This document shows, piece by piece, positions 25,705-34,425 of a stretch of 56,446 nucleotides of DNA (position 1 is its first letter; every line of letters begins with the position of its first letter). The stretch is from Bacteroidaceae bacterium (GTDB lineage Bacteria; Bacteroidota; Bacteroidia; Bacteroidales; Bacteroidaceae): assembly GCA_017551845.1 (NCBI GenBank), contig JAFZKR010000090.1, positions 1 to 56,446 of the forward strand, given 5' to 3'. Made by a program: the position numbers and the translations under genes. The notes beneath the pieces were generated by a model. The model saw only the letters and a program-made list of their open reading frames with translations, was not told the DNA's origin and ran no database searches.

Positions 25705-26685
25705 TCATAATCTGAATGCAATATTCAATAACAGTGATGATTCCGATACCTGATACTTACCGTAAGAAAGGTCGAATGAGAACCTTTCCATGTTCAACCC
25801 GGCTCCCATGCTTATGCCGGTGAGTCCGCGGCTGCCTTTTTCCGACATCTCCTCTCTGCGGCAAATGTTGCAACCTGCTGCAATATAGAAACGGTCGGTG
25901 AGGAGTATGTCCGTGCCGAAGGAGATATGTCTTCGTAGAATTTCTCCGAACCGGGAATCGGCATCATCGGCAAAATGGAAGTCCTCTCTGTCCCAATCGG
26001 TGAGTCTGTCGAGTGTGAGTGTAAAGCGCAACGGAGCGTGGGCGGGATTCCATGTAATGCCGGCGCTGAGGTTGAGCGGCAGTTTCTGGAACGTATTCTC
26101 GAATGCTTTGATCTGCCCGCCAAGGTTGGTTACTGAAAGCCCCAATGATACTCCGTCATCAGGAATGATATACAGAAGTCCAATGTCCACTCCTACGGCA
26201 ATGGAAGTGAGAGAGCTGTAGCGTGAACAGATAAAATTGCCTGTCACGCCACCGCTCAGATTGTCAGTTAGCCTGTAGGCGTATGATATTCCGACGGCCA
26301 TATCCTTGGCCTTGAACGAACCTGTAGCCGTACCGTCGGCCGCAGTGCGGGCCATTTCTCCGTAACTGACGTATCTGGCATTCACGGCATAACCGGAACG
26401 TCCGTCGAGAGGACTGCACCACTGTGCTCCGGCTACTTTCGTACTGGCGAACCAGGTCATTGCGTTCAATCCCGCAACAGGTGAGCTGTAGCCTGTTATC
26501 AGAGCAGGATTAGAGAGGAAGAGAGCTGAGTGGGCGTCGGGAACGGATACGGTGTTGCCTCCCAATGAAGAGGCATGGGCCGATGACGGCAACCGCATGA
26601 ATTCGAATGCAGTCTGCAGGCTCTGACTCTTGGCCGGAAAAATGCAGAGTGAGAATAATATCAGAACGAAATGTTTCTTTTTCAT
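25705..26685 (-). CDS. porQ: PorQ-family outer membrane protein (type IX secretion associated)
   Basis: Outer-membrane beta-barrel protein of 326 residues with a signal peptide ([20 protein letters not shown]). The PorV/PorQ type N-terminus appears as [19 protein letters not shown], and [14 protein letters not shown] follows; the rest consists of alternating hydrophobic strands and ends NIAFRL. In Porphyromonas gingivalis PorQ belongs to the attachment complex of the type IX secretion system and is likewise next to cmk and ispH. PorQ alone does not prove a complete T9SS. It is divergent from tonB with its own candidate promoter. Confidence 0.83.
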   Translation of the reverse strand: MKKKHFVLILFSLCIFPAKSQSLQTAFEFMRLPSSAHASSLGGNTVSVPDAHSALFLSNPALITGYSSPVAGLNAMTWFASTKVAGAQWCSPLDGRSGYAVNARYVSYGEMARTAADGTATGSFKAKDMAVGISYAYRLTDNLSGGVTGNFICSRYSSLTSIAVGVDIGLLYIIPDDGVSLGLSVTNLGGQIKAFENTFQKLPLNLSAGITWNPAHAPLRFTLTLDRLTDWDREDFHFADDADSRFGEILRRHISFGTDILLTDRFYIAAGCNICRREEMSEKGSRGLTGISMGAGLNMERFSFDLSYGKYQVSESSLLLNIAFRL

Positions 26686-26695
26686 AATAGCATGA

Positions 26696-26703
26696 CAAAA
26701 TTA
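26696..26703 (-). promoter_or_regulatory. Candidate promoter of porQ-cmk-ispH, -7 element
   Basis: Minus-strand TAATTTTG matches TAnnTTTG about 11 bases before the porQ ATG. A TTTG upstream (26720-26717) is closer than the usual spacing. Confidence 0.4.
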
Positions 26704-26785
26704 ATCATTTGGTTGTCAAATCGGGTTTATCAGTGCAAAAAAAAATAATATTGAAGTTTGATTGCTAATAGAAAGAAAAAAGTGC

Positions 26786-26793
26786 TACATTTG
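26786..26793 (+). promoter_or_regulatory. Candidate tonB promoter, -7 element
   Basis: TACATTTG matches TAnnTTTG, with a TTG at 26762-26764 about 21 bases upstream. It gives a leader of about 45 bases before the tonB start. Confidence 0.5.
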
Positions 26794-26843
26794 CCATTGA
26801 AAGTGAGTAAAACCGTAAGTGTAAAAATTTAAAAACGAATAAT

Positions 26844-27530
26844 ATGGAAATCAAGAAGTCTGAAAAAGCGGATCTTGAGAAGGGAAAATCAACCTCCCTG
26901 CTTATAGGTTTCGTGTTGGCGCTCTCTGTAATTTTCGTAGCGCTGGAATGGTCCCAGAGTGAAAAAGAGGACAATTCTGATATTTATGCGGTAGTTGACC
27001 TGCATCTTGAAGAGGAACTTATTCCTATCACACTTCCTGAAAAGAAGACTGTACCTCCTCCACCACAGTCAACCACTCAGGCTGAGATTATCGAAATCGT
27101 TGAGGATGATGCCGATATTGAAGAGGATGTCATAGCTTCGACCGAGGACCAGGTGACTTTTGTGGATATATCGGAAGTGGAAGAGGTCATTGTTGAAGAG
27201 GAGCCCGAAGAGGAGACGATCTTCATGGTCGTTGAAGAACAGCCCGAGTTCCCGGGTGGTCAGGCCGCTCTTATGGAATACTTGAGGAAGAACATCAAAT
27301 ATCCTTCAATCTGCCGCGAGAATAATATTCAGGGCAGGGTCCTGATTCAGTTCGTCGTGAACAGGGACGGTTCTATTGTTGATCCTGAGGTTGTAAGGTC
27401 GGTTGACCCGCATCTTGACAAAGAGGCTTTGCGTGTGATTTCTACCATGCCCAAGTGGAAGCCCGGACTTCAGCGTGGCAAGCCTGTGCGCGTCAAGTTT
27501 ACAGTGCCGGTTAATTTTAAGCTTAGCTGA
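26844..27530 (+). CDS. Energy transducer TonB
   Basis: TonB-family protein of 228 residues that passes proton-motive force from the inner membrane to TonB-dependent outer-membrane transporters. One membrane segment lies at about residues 17-36 (TSLLIGFVLALSVIF). The periplasmic linker has a short PPPPQ stretch and is then strongly acidic (for example VEEVIVEEEPEEETIF) rather than proline/lysine-rich. The TonB C-terminal domain (about 136-227) shows EFPGGQAALMEYLRKNIKYP and PKWKPGLQRGKPV. No exbB or exbD is adjacent. It has its own promoter and terminator, so it is a single-gene unit. Confidence 0.88.
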   Translation: MEIKKSEKADLEKGKSTSLLIGFVLALSVIFVALEWSQSEKEDNSDIYAVVDLHLEEELIPITLPEKKTVPPPPQSTTQAEIIEIVEDDADIEEDVIASTEDQVTFVDISEVEEVIVEEEPEEETIFMVVEEQPEFPGGQAALMEYLRKNIKYPSICRENNIQGRVLIQFVVNRDGSIVDPEVVRSVDPHLDKEALRVISTMPKWKPGLQRGKPVRVKFTVPVNFKLS

Positions 27531-27542
27531 TTGAAAATCAAT

Positions 27543-27573
27543 AGGAGGGGCAGCAAGCCCCTTCTTCTTTTTA
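27543..27573 (+). terminator. Intrinsic terminator of tonB
   Basis: A nine-base-pair stem AGGAGGGGC/GCCCCTTCT with loop AGCAA is followed by TCTTTTTA. It lies 12 bases after the tonB stop and 13 before the next start codon. Confidence 0.75.
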
Positions 27574-27585
27574 TCGAAAGGAAGT

Positions 27586-28563
27586 ATGTTGTATAAAGCA
27601 GATGAAATTGGGCGCCGTTTTGAGGATTTTCTTCAGAATCTGAGCTATTCCCATGACCCCGACAGCCTGTATGAACCGGTCCGATATGTGCTCTCCGCCG
27701 GAGGCAAAAGAATCCGGCCGGTGCTGTTGCTTATTGCTTCGAATATCTATTCCGATGATATTGAGCCATCTTTCAGGGTTGCTGCCGCTATGGAGATCCT
27801 CCACAATTTCACACTGCTTCATGATGACCTTATGGATAATGCCGACATGCGTCGGGGTAAACCTACGGTACATAAACGTTGGGATTCCAATACTGCCATA
27901 CTTTCAGGTGATGTTATGCTGATGATAGCCTGCAGGTATCTTTCGGATATTGAAGACAAGTACCGCAAAACGATAATGGATATTGCATTGGACACCTTTA
28001 TCGGTATATGTGACGGGCAACAGTATGACATGGATTTCGAGCACCGCAATGATGTGACTGCCGATGAATATCTGGAGATGATCCGTCTCAAGACATCGAT
28101 TCTTCTGGCTGCATGCCTTCAGGCCGGTTCTATTATGGGAGGCGCAAAGACGGCTGATTCTTCGCTGTTATACCGCTTCGGTGAGAAAGTGGGGCTCGCT
28201 TTCCAGTTGCAGGATGACCTGTTGGATGTTTACGGAGATCCTGCTGTTTTCGGGAAGAAAATAGGTGGTGACATACTTTGTAACAAAAAAACATACCTAT
28301 ATATAACTGCACGCGCGAGAGCAGATGCCGCCGCTCACAGGGAACTGGACCGTTGGGCTGTTTATGACGGTTCTGATCCTCAGTCCAAGATAGACGGAGT
28401 GAAAGCGGTTTACGACACTCTTCACGTAAGAGAGCAATCCGAGAATCTCATAAGTTCTCTTTTTACTGAATCTATGGAGATACTGGATGATGTGAGTGCG
28501 CCTTCTGAGCGGAAAATAGTTTTGAAGGAATATGTCAACAGTCTGATGAACAGAGGAAAATAA
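27586..28563 (+). CDS. Polyprenyl synthetase (trans-isoprenyl diphosphate synthase)
   Basis: Chain-elongating prenyltransferase of 325 residues that condenses IPP units onto allylic diphosphates. The first aspartate-rich motif is LLHDDLMDNADMRRG (DDxxD, about residue 82), the second QLQDDLLDVYG (DDxxD, about 215), and AGGKRIRPVLLL is the N-terminal substrate motif. Residues before the first motif (EILHNFTLLHDD) are those that set chain length, but I cannot assign geranylgeranyl against longer products with confidence. Two genes follow closely in the same direction: a conserved unknown and tatD. Confidence 0.9.
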   Translation: MLYKADEIGRRFEDFLQNLSYSHDPDSLYEPVRYVLSAGGKRIRPVLLLIASNIYSDDIEPSFRVAAAMEILHNFTLLHDDLMDNADMRRGKPTVHKRWDSNTAILSGDVMLMIACRYLSDIEDKYRKTIMDIALDTFIGICDGQQYDMDFEHRNDVTADEYLEMIRLKTSILLAACLQAGSIMGGAKTADSSLLYRFGEKVGLAFQLQDDLLDVYGDPAVFGKKIGGDILCNKKTYLYITARARADAAAHRELDRWAVYDGSDPQSKIDGVKAVYDTLHVREQSENLISSLFTESMEILDDVSAPSERKIVLKEYVNSLMNRGK

Positions 28564-28570
28564 CAAGGGC

Positions 28571-29272
28571 ATGCCTTACAGAAGATTACCGAATACTGAC
28601 AAGGCCAGAATCCGCTCCCTTTCGGCTGCGGTGGGCAAGATGAAGAACAGTTACTACTATGCGCCTGTTCTTCAGCCTGAACTGTTCAACAGGGCTGAAA
28701 AGAAGTTGCAGATGTTCAGTGAGGCAGAAGACCGTTATCTTGAATGTCTCGAACGCCAGATCAGTTATTCGAAATCAGAAATATACCAGACAAGGCTGAA
28801 AAATGCCAGGATGTATGTGGCTCATTTCCTTACGGTTTTCAATCTGTGCATAAAGAGAGGTGAGATAAAGGCTTCGGACAGACTGTATTATTCCCTTGAG
28901 GAAGGAAACGGTGAGTTGCCGGATCTCTCGAGCGATATTGCGGTAATCCGTTGGTGTGAAAACACGATTAAGGGAGAAAGGGCCAGAACAGAAAAAGGCG
29001 GTACACCTATTTTCAATCCTACCATAGCTAAGGTGAATGTTCACTATGAACTTTTCAAGGAACTGTATGATAAACAGTGTGAACTGCGGCAACTCACTGA
29101 GGAGAGCCTTACCGTCGTATCCCTGATGAGGCCCCAGGTGGATGAACTGATTCTGGAGGTGTGGAATTCCATTGAGGATTATTTCTCGGACCTTGATGGT
29201 GCAGCCAAAATGAAATCCTGCAGCGATTACGGATTGATCTATTACTATCGCAAAGGTGAAAAGGCTGATTGA
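28571..29272 (+). CDS. Conserved protein of unknown function
   Basis: Soluble protein of 233 residues that I do not recognise as a named family. It has no signal sequence or membrane segment, is rich in charged residues and leucine, and appears mostly helical. Segments that look conserved are MPYRRLPNTDKARIRSL at the N-terminus, YYYAPVLQPELFNRAEKK, and the C-terminal SDYGLIYYYRKGE. It starts seven bases after the polyprenyl synthetase and overlaps tatD by 17 bases, so it is embedded in that operon. I recall similar proteins at the same position in other Bacteroidales, which would suggest an old, lineage-specific function. Confidence 0.7.
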   Translation: MPYRRLPNTDKARIRSLSAAVGKMKNSYYYAPVLQPELFNRAEKKLQMFSEAEDRYLECLERQISYSKSEIYQTRLKNARMYVAHFLTVFNLCIKRGEIKASDRLYYSLEEGNGELPDLSSDIAVIRWCENTIKGERARTEKGGTPIFNPTIAKVNVHYELFKELYDKQCELRQLTEESLTVVSLMRPQVDELILEVWNSIEDYFSDLDGAAKMKSCSDYGLIYYYRKGEKAD

Positions 29273-30053
29273 CACCCATTGTCATGTCTTTGCGGAGGAA
29301 TTCAGTCAGGATATTCCTGACGTGATGAGACGAGCCCGGGAATCAGGATTGGAGTATCTGCTCCTACCCAATATCAACCCCATGACTGTTCCGGACATGC
29401 TTCGCGTGTGCGATACTTGGCCGGATATGTGTAAACCCATGATAGGTTTGCATCCTGAAGATCTGGGTGACGATTTCCATGTACAGTTGGATGGATTGAA
29501 AAAACTTCTTGACGTGGATCAAGGTCAAGATGGAGCACATCGTTTCATAGGAATAGGAGAGACTGGGCTTGACCTTTATTGGGACAAAACCGGAATCCGG
29601 GATCAGATTGAATCTTTTCGTATCCAGTTGGATTGGGCGCTTGAGTATGACTTGCCGGTTTCGATACACTCCAGAGAATCTTTCCGCGAACTGTGTGATG
29701 TACTGTCGGACTACAGAGGCAGGGGATTGAGAGGAGTATTCCACTGTTTCTCGGGTAGTGTTGATGAGGCTTGTGAATTGCTTGGATTCGATGGCTTTAT
29801 GTTCGGGATAGGTGGTGTACTCACTTTTAAGAAATCACGTTTGCCTGAGGTCCTTAAGTCAATCCCGCCGGAAAGGGTGGTCCTTGAGACAGACTCTCCT
29901 TATCTGACTCCGGTCCCTTACAGAGGCCAACGCAACGAACCGTCATTTATTACGTTTACAGCGGCCTGCCTGGCGCAGATATATGGGCTTTCTGTTGACG
30001 AGATAGCATACGTCACGTCGTGTAATGCCCGCAGTCTCTTCCGTCTGCCTTAA
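29256..30053 (+). CDS. tatD: TatD family hydrolase
   Basis: Metal-dependent nuclease of the TatD family, 265 residues, a TIM barrel acting on DNA or RNA 3' ends. The first metal site is LIDTHCHVF; further landmarks are GLHPED, GETGLDLYW, HSRESFRELC, GVFHCFSGSVDEA and the final LETDSPYLTPVPYRG. The start is a GTG at 29256 overlapping the previous gene by 17 bases; it is the only start that keeps the HxH motif at the usual distance from the N-terminus. Confidence 0.9.
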   Translation: MKRLIDTHCHVFAEEFSQDIPDVMRRARESGLEYLLLPNINPMTVPDMLRVCDTWPDMCKPMIGLHPEDLGDDFHVQLDGLKKLLDVDQGQDGAHRFIGIGETGLDLYWDKTGIRDQIESFRIQLDWALEYDLPVSIHSRESFRELCDVLSDYRGRGLRGVFHCFSGSVDEACELLGFDGFMFGIGGVLTFKKSRLPEVLKSIPPERVVLETDSPYLTPVPYRGQRNEPSFITFTAACLAQIYGLSVDEIAYVTSCNARSLFRLP

Positions 30054-30128
30054 AGAATCCATAATACAATAACGGTAACGGTTTTGCGTTTATTCCTTTG
30101 CCGGAGACATGGAGTCCGGAACTGGAAT

Positions 30129-31286
30129 ATGAGAAAAATCAAAGAATTCAAGCGCATAAGGACAGGACTGATTTTACTTGCCATAATAATTGCATTCATC
30201 TCTCTGTTCGTTTCGCAGTCACTTGTCAAGGACCTTTCGCGGGAGGAGCATTCCAAGATGGAGATTTTTGCCGAAGCCTATCGGACCTTGAATGCGGCCG
30301 ATGACGATACTGAACTGAATCTTGTCCTTGAGGTATTCAAAGGAAACAAGACAATACCGGTAATCGTTACCGACGAGGACAATAATATCATCAACAATAC
30401 TTTCCTCAACATAGATATAAAGAAAGGTGATACTCTGGCATATCTGACATCTTACGCCGAAAGGATGCGCCAGGCCGGAAACTCAATAAAGATATATCCT
30501 GACGAGACGGATGAGGAACATTATTATGAAGTCTGTTTTGACGAATCTCTTCTTCTGAACAGACTGACGGTATATCCCTACATACAGATGGCGGTTGTGA
30601 TACTGTTCGTACTGATAGCCATCTTTGCGCTGTTGAGTTTCAAGAAGACGGAACAGAACAGGGTTTGGGTAGGGTTGTCGAAGGAAACAGCACATCAGCT
30701 TGGTACTCCCATCTCATCGCTAATGGCATGGTCAGAACTGTTGAGGGATAAATATGACGATCCTCTTATCGATGAGATGGACAAGGATGTCAAAAGGTTG
30801 GAGATGGTTGCCGAAAGGTTTTCCAAGATCGGCTCCATGCCGGAACCTGAAACTGCCGATATGGTCGAAGTCCTGAACTCCGTTATTGAGTATGTTGAGC
30901 ATCGTTCCCCGAAAAGTGTTGAGTTTGTAAGGATATTCCCTGATCCGCCGGTTAACGCCAAGGTGAACGCTTCGCTGTTCGGTTGGGTGATTGAGAATCT
31001 GTGCAAGAATGCAGTGGATGCCATGAACGGTAAGGGAACTTTGACACTGACCCTCTCAGAGGAGAAAAACCATGTGGCGATTGATGTGTCGGATACCGGA
31101 AAAGGTATAGCAAAAAGCTCGTGGAAGAGCGTTTTTGATCCCGGATTCACTACAAAGGAACGCGGGTGGGGACTTGGATTGTCTCTTGCCCGTCGTATAA
31201 TCACTGAATATCACAAAGGCCGCATCTATGTGGCTCACTCTGAAATCGGGAAGGGTACTACTTTTCGTGTCGAGCTGTTAAAATGA
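30129..31286 (+). CDS. Orphan sensor histidine kinase
   Basis: Membrane histidine kinase of 385 residues. A membrane segment at about residues 11-30 (LILLAIIIAFISLFVSQSL) and a second at about 157-175 enclose an extracytoplasmic domain of about 125 residues. The phosphoacceptor helix reads SKETAHQLGTPISSLMAW, so the residue after the histidine is Gln rather than the usual Glu or Asp. The ATPase domain has NLCKNAVDAM (N box), DVSDTGKGIAK (G1) and GWGLGLSLARRII (G2). No receiver domain or response-regulator gene is near, so its partner is unknown. The start at 30129 (MRKIKEFKR) is preferred over an open extension to 30084. Confidence 0.87.
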   Translation: MRKIKEFKRIRTGLILLAIIIAFISLFVSQSLVKDLSREEHSKMEIFAEAYRTLNAADDDTELNLVLEVFKGNKTIPVIVTDEDNNIINNTFLNIDIKKGDTLAYLTSYAERMRQAGNSIKIYPDETDEEHYYEVCFDESLLLNRLTVYPYIQMAVVILFVLIAIFALLSFKKTEQNRVWVGLSKETAHQLGTPISSLMAWSELLRDKYDDPLIDEMDKDVKRLEMVAERFSKIGSMPEPETADMVEVLNSVIEYVEHRSPKSVEFVRIFPDPPVNAKVNASLFGWVIENLCKNAVDAMNGKGTLTLTLSEEKNHVAIDVSDTGKGIAKSSWKSVFDPGFTTKERGWGLGLSLARRIITEYHKGRIYVAHSEIGKGTTFRVELLK

Positions 31287-31317
31287 CAGATATGCGGTAC
31301 GCGCACTGTCAACAGCT
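31273..31317 (+). repeat. Extended hairpin spanning the kinase stop codon
   Basis: AGCTGTT (31273-31279) pairs with AACAGCT (31311-31317), and inside it TGACAG (31284-31289) pairs with CTGTCA (31306-31311, sharing one base). A GCG/CGC pair tightens the loop. The TGA stop is in the inner stem. No T tract follows, so it is more likely an RNA-stability or processing structure than a simple terminator. Confidence 0.5.
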
Positions 31318-31375
31318 AAGGCGTGACTGTGTTTAAAAAAAATTCCAATCATTTCAAAAAGACGAAATTATATTG

Positions 31376-31383
31376 TATCTTTG
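31376..31383 (+). promoter_or_regulatory. Candidate DUF177-rpmF promoter, -7 element
   Basis: TATCTTTG matches TAnnTTTG and ends 20 bases before the ATG at 31404. It lies inside the upstream open extension of the DUF177 frame, which argues that the start at 31323 is not used. Confidence 0.5.
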
Positions 31384-31403
31384 TGCCCCGAAAAAATCGT
31401 CAA

Positions 31404-31940
31404 ATGGGAAAACTGGATGTTTACAATGTTGAACTGAAGGGGCTTAAAGAGAAACAAGCTTCTTACAGGTGGACTGTAGGCCAGGATTTTTTCGAAGCGG
31501 TCCAGGGTGAGGATGTCCGCAAGGGTAATGTGGATGTTGAGCTCACTGTAAGCAGACAGTCAAGCCTATATCATCTAGCGTTTGTTCTCAATGGGACAGT
31601 TACGGTGACATGTGACCGCTGTCTTGACGATATGTCTCTTGATATAGAGACCAATGGGGAAATGAAGGTCAGGCTCGGTGATGATTTTGCGGATGAAGGT
31701 GATGTGGTTGTGGTTCCCGAGAAGGACGGTTCAATCAATGTGGCATGGTATATTTATGAATATATTGCCTTGGCAATTCCCATCAAGCATGTTCATGCAC
31801 CCGGTAAATGCAATAAGGGAATGATGGAGAAGCTTGACGGACATCTGGTAGGCGATGACAATGATGAGCCTGTCGATTCTGAGACAGTTGATCCAAGATG
31901 GGAAGGTTTGAATAATATTATGGATTCAGATAACGATTAA
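31404..31940 (+). CDS. DUF177 (YceD) family protein
   Basis: Protein of 178 residues of the YceD family, which almost always precedes rpmF and is implicated in large-subunit or 23S rRNA maturation. The start MGKLDVYNVELKGL follows the candidate promoter. The family core is visible as TVTCDRCLDDMSLDIE with two close cysteines, and KCNKGMMEKLDG in the C-terminal half, followed by an acidic tail ending PRWEGLNNIMDSDND. It is 12 bases upstream of rpmF and surely co-transcribed. Confidence 0.85.
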   Translation: MGKLDVYNVELKGLKEKQASYRWTVGQDFFEAVQGEDVRKGNVDVELTVSRQSSLYHLAFVLNGTVTVTCDRCLDDMSLDIETNGEMKVRLGDDFADEGDVVVVPEKDGSINVAWYIYEYIALAIPIKHVHAPGKCNKGMMEKLDGHLVGDDNDEPVDSETVDPRWEGLNNIMDSDND

Positions 31941-31952
31941 AAAAATAAGAAA

Positions 31953-32141
31953 ATGGCACATCCTAAAAGAAGACAGTCAAATACTAGAACTGCAAAGAGA
32001 AGGACCCACGATAAGGCAGTGGCACCTACATTGGCAATCTGCCCGAACTGTGGAGCATGGCACGTTTATCACACTGTATGCGGTGAGTGCGGATATTACA
32101 GAGGCAAGCTTGCAGTAGTTAAAGAGGCGGCAGCTGAGTAA
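31953..32141 (+). CDS. rpmF: 50S ribosomal protein L32
   Basis: Small basic ribosomal protein of 62 residues. It begins MAHPKRRQSNTRTAKRRTHD and contains a zinc-ribbon with four cysteines (CPNC and CGEC), so it is the zinc-binding form of L32. It follows the DUF177 gene and is closed by a terminator. In many bacteria fabH or plsX follows rpmF; here the next gene is era. Confidence 0.96.
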   Translation: MAHPKRRQSNTRTAKRRTHDKAVAPTLAICPNCGAWHVYHTVCGECGYYRGKLAVVKEAAAE

Positions 32142-32153
32142 TGACCAGACATG

Positions 32154-32183
32154 AAAACGCATCCTTCCAGATGCGTTTTTTTT
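32154..32183 (+). terminator. Intrinsic terminator of DUF177-rpmF
   Basis: A ten-base-pair stem AAAACGCATC/GATGCGTTTT around loop CTTCCA is followed by a run of T. It starts 13 bases after the rpmF stop and ends about 20 bases before era. Confidence 0.85.
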
Positions 32184-32201
32184 GACTCATGACCGGATAT
32201 C

Positions 32202-33083
32202 ATGCACAAGGCAGGATTTGTTAACATAGTAGGAAATCCCAATGTAGGAAAATCCACGCTGATGAACCTTCTGGTAGGGGAGCATATCTCCATTGCTACC
32301 TTCAAGGCCCAGACTACCCGTCACAGGATTATGGGTATCGTGAATACGGAGGAGTCACAGATAGTCTTTTCTGACACTCCGGGAGTCCTGAAACCAAACT
32401 ACAGGCTTCAGGAGTCCATGCTGGCTTTTTCGGAATCGGCTTTGGTCGATGCCGATGTACTGTTGTACATGACAGATGTGGTGGAAAAGGCCGACAAGAA
32501 CAGCGGATTTCTTGAGAAAGTGGCAGGGATGAAGGTTCCTGTGCTTGTGATAATTAACAAGATAGACCTGACCAATCAGGAGAATCTTGAGAAACTCGTG
32601 GCATCATGGCATGAAAAACTTCCTGAAGCTGAGATCATACCCATTTCTGCTGCAAACGGATTCGGAGTAAAGACCATACTCAAGAGAGTCAACGAGCTGT
32701 TGCCTGAGTCTCCTCCTTATTTCGGCAAAGACCAGCTGACCGACAAGCCAGCCCGTTTCTTCGTGTCGGAGATAGTCAGGGAAAAGATTTTGTTGCATTA
32801 CGACAAGGAGGTGCCGTATTCTGTCGAGGTGGCAGTGGAACAGTTCAAGGAAAACCGCAATCGTATTCTCATCAATTGTGTCATATATGTGGAGAGGGAG
32901 TCCCAGAAGGGAATTCTCATAGGACATGAAGGCCAAGCCCTGAAACGGGTTGCAATTGAGGCACGCAAAGACCTTGAGAGATTCTTCGGCAAGAAGATTT
33001 TCATGGAGCTTTTCGTCAAAGTCGATAAGGATTGGCGCAGTTCAGAACGTGAACTCAGGAATTTCGGATATGAACAGAACTGA
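32202..33083 (+). CDS. era: GTPase Era
   Basis: Essential GTPase that binds 16S rRNA near its 3' end during small-subunit assembly. The 293-residue protein has the G1 loop [14 protein letters not shown] (about residues 8-21), the switch-I KAQTTRHRI, G3 FSDTPGVLKP, G4 VIINKIDL and G5 ISAANGFG, then a C-terminal KH domain (about 200-290) with GHEGQALKRVAIEARKDLE, the GxxG-bearing RNA-binding segment. der follows after 28 bases. Confidence 0.96.
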   Translation: MHKAGFVNIVGNPNVGKSTLMNLLVGEHISIATFKAQTTRHRIMGIVNTEESQIVFSDTPGVLKPNYRLQESMLAFSESALVDADVLLYMTDVVEKADKNSGFLEKVAGMKVPVLVIINKIDLTNQENLEKLVASWHEKLPEAEIIPISAANGFGVKTILKRVNELLPESPPYFGKDQLTDKPARFFVSEIVREKILLHYDKEVPYSVEVAVEQFKENRNRILINCVIYVERESQKGILIGHEGQALKRVAIEARKDLERFFGKKIFMELFVKVDKDWRSSERELRNFGYEQN

Positions 33084-33111
33084 ACTGTTCCGATAACCAT
33101 AAAAAAGTGAT

Positions 33112-34425
33112 ATGAGTAACCTTGTAGCGATAGTGGGTCGTCCTAATGTGGGCAAATCCACACTTTTCAACCGTTTAACCCAGACACGTCAGGCTATTGT
33201 TGATGATGTAGCCGGTACTACCCGCGACAGGCAGTACGGCAAGTGCGAATGGAACGAAAAGGTGTTCTCTGTGGTTGATACCGGCGGTTGGGTGGTTAAT
33301 TCAGACGACGTGTTTGAGGAGGAGATACGCAAGCAAGTCAAGGTCGCTATAGACGAGGCCGATGTCATACTGTTCCTGGTCGATATCAGGAATGGGTTGA
33401 CTGATCTGGACGATCAGGTCGGTAACATTCTCCGCCGTTCTGCCACTCCGGTCATACTTGTGGCGAACAAAATGGATACATTCGATCTGCAGTACGGAGC
33501 TGCTGAGTTCTACAAGTTAGGACTGGGGGATCCCATAGCAATATCGGCAGCCAACGGCAGTGGAACGGGTGAACTGCTCGATGAGATTCTGCGTCGTCTT
33601 CCCGAGGAGAAAGGGGAGGAAACCGATGACGATATACCTCGTTTTGCTGTCGTTGGAAGGCCTAATGCCGGCAAAAGCTCCATTGTGAACGCATTCATAG
33701 GTGAGGAACGTAATATCGTGACTGAGATAGCTGGCACAACTCGTGACTCTGTTTATACAAGATACACGAAATTCGGATTTGACTTCTATCTTGTGGATAC
33801 CGCCGGAATAAGAAAGAAGAACAAGGTGGAGGAAGATCTGGAATTCTATTCCGTGATGCGTTCAATAAGGGCCATAGAAAACAGTGATGTCTGCATTCTG
33901 ATGCTTGATGCCACCCGTGGAATAGAAGGTCAGGACCTCAATATCGTCTCCCTTATTGTCAAGAATCAGAAGGGACTTGTTGTGGTGGTGAACAAATGGG
34001 ACCTGATTGAGGACCGGAGTGCCAAAGTGATGAAGAACTACGAGGATGCTATCCGTTCCCGCTTGGCTCCTTTCACCGATTTTCCGATAGTATTCACATC
34101 GGCTATCGAGAAGCAGCGTATCCTGAAGGTGCTCGAATGTGCAAAGGAGGTGTATCAGCATAAGACCATGCGTGTCTCAACAGGTAAACTGAATGCGGAA
34201 ATGCTTCCTCTGATAGAGGCATATCCGCCACCTTCCATAAAGGGAAAGTATATAAAGATAAAGTATTGCACGCAGCTTCAGGGACCAGGTATCCCGTCAT
34301 TCGTGTTCTTTGCCAACCTGCCGCAATATGTCAAGGAGCCTTATAAGAGATTCCTTGAGAACAAGATAAGGGAGAAATGGAATTTCAGCGGAACGCCTAT
34401 AAACATATTCATCAGACAGAAGTGA
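33112..34425 (+). CDS. der: GTPase Der (EngA)
   Basis: Essential GTPase with two tandem G domains that acts in 50S assembly. The 437-residue protein shows the first P-loop [13 protein letters not shown] (about residues 8-20) with DTGGW and ANKMD, the second [15 protein letters not shown] (about 180-194) with DTAGIRKK and NKWDLIE, and a C-terminal KH-like domain. The stop codon is inside a strong terminator shared with the end of the convergent protease gene. era and der form a likely two-gene unit. Confidence 0.96.
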   Translation: MSNLVAIVGRPNVGKSTLFNRLTQTRQAIVDDVAGTTRDRQYGKCEWNEKVFSVVDTGGWVVNSDDVFEEEIRKQVKVAIDEADVILFLVDIRNGLTDLDDQVGNILRRSATPVILVANKMDTFDLQYGAAEFYKLGLGDPIAISAANGSGTGELLDEILRRLPEEKGEETDDDIPRFAVVGRPNAGKSSIVNAFIGEERNIVTEIAGTTRDSVYTRYTKFGFDFYLVDTAGIRKKNKVEEDLEFYSVMRSIRAIENSDVCILMLDATRGIEGQDLNIVSLIVKNQKGLVVVVNKWDLIEDRSAKVMKNYEDAIRSRLAPFTDFPIVFTSAIEKQRILKVLECAKEVYQHKTMRVSTGKLNAEMLPLIEAYPPPSIKGKYIKIKYCTQLQGPGIPSFVFFANLPQYVKEPYKRFLENKIREKWNFSGTPINIFIRQK

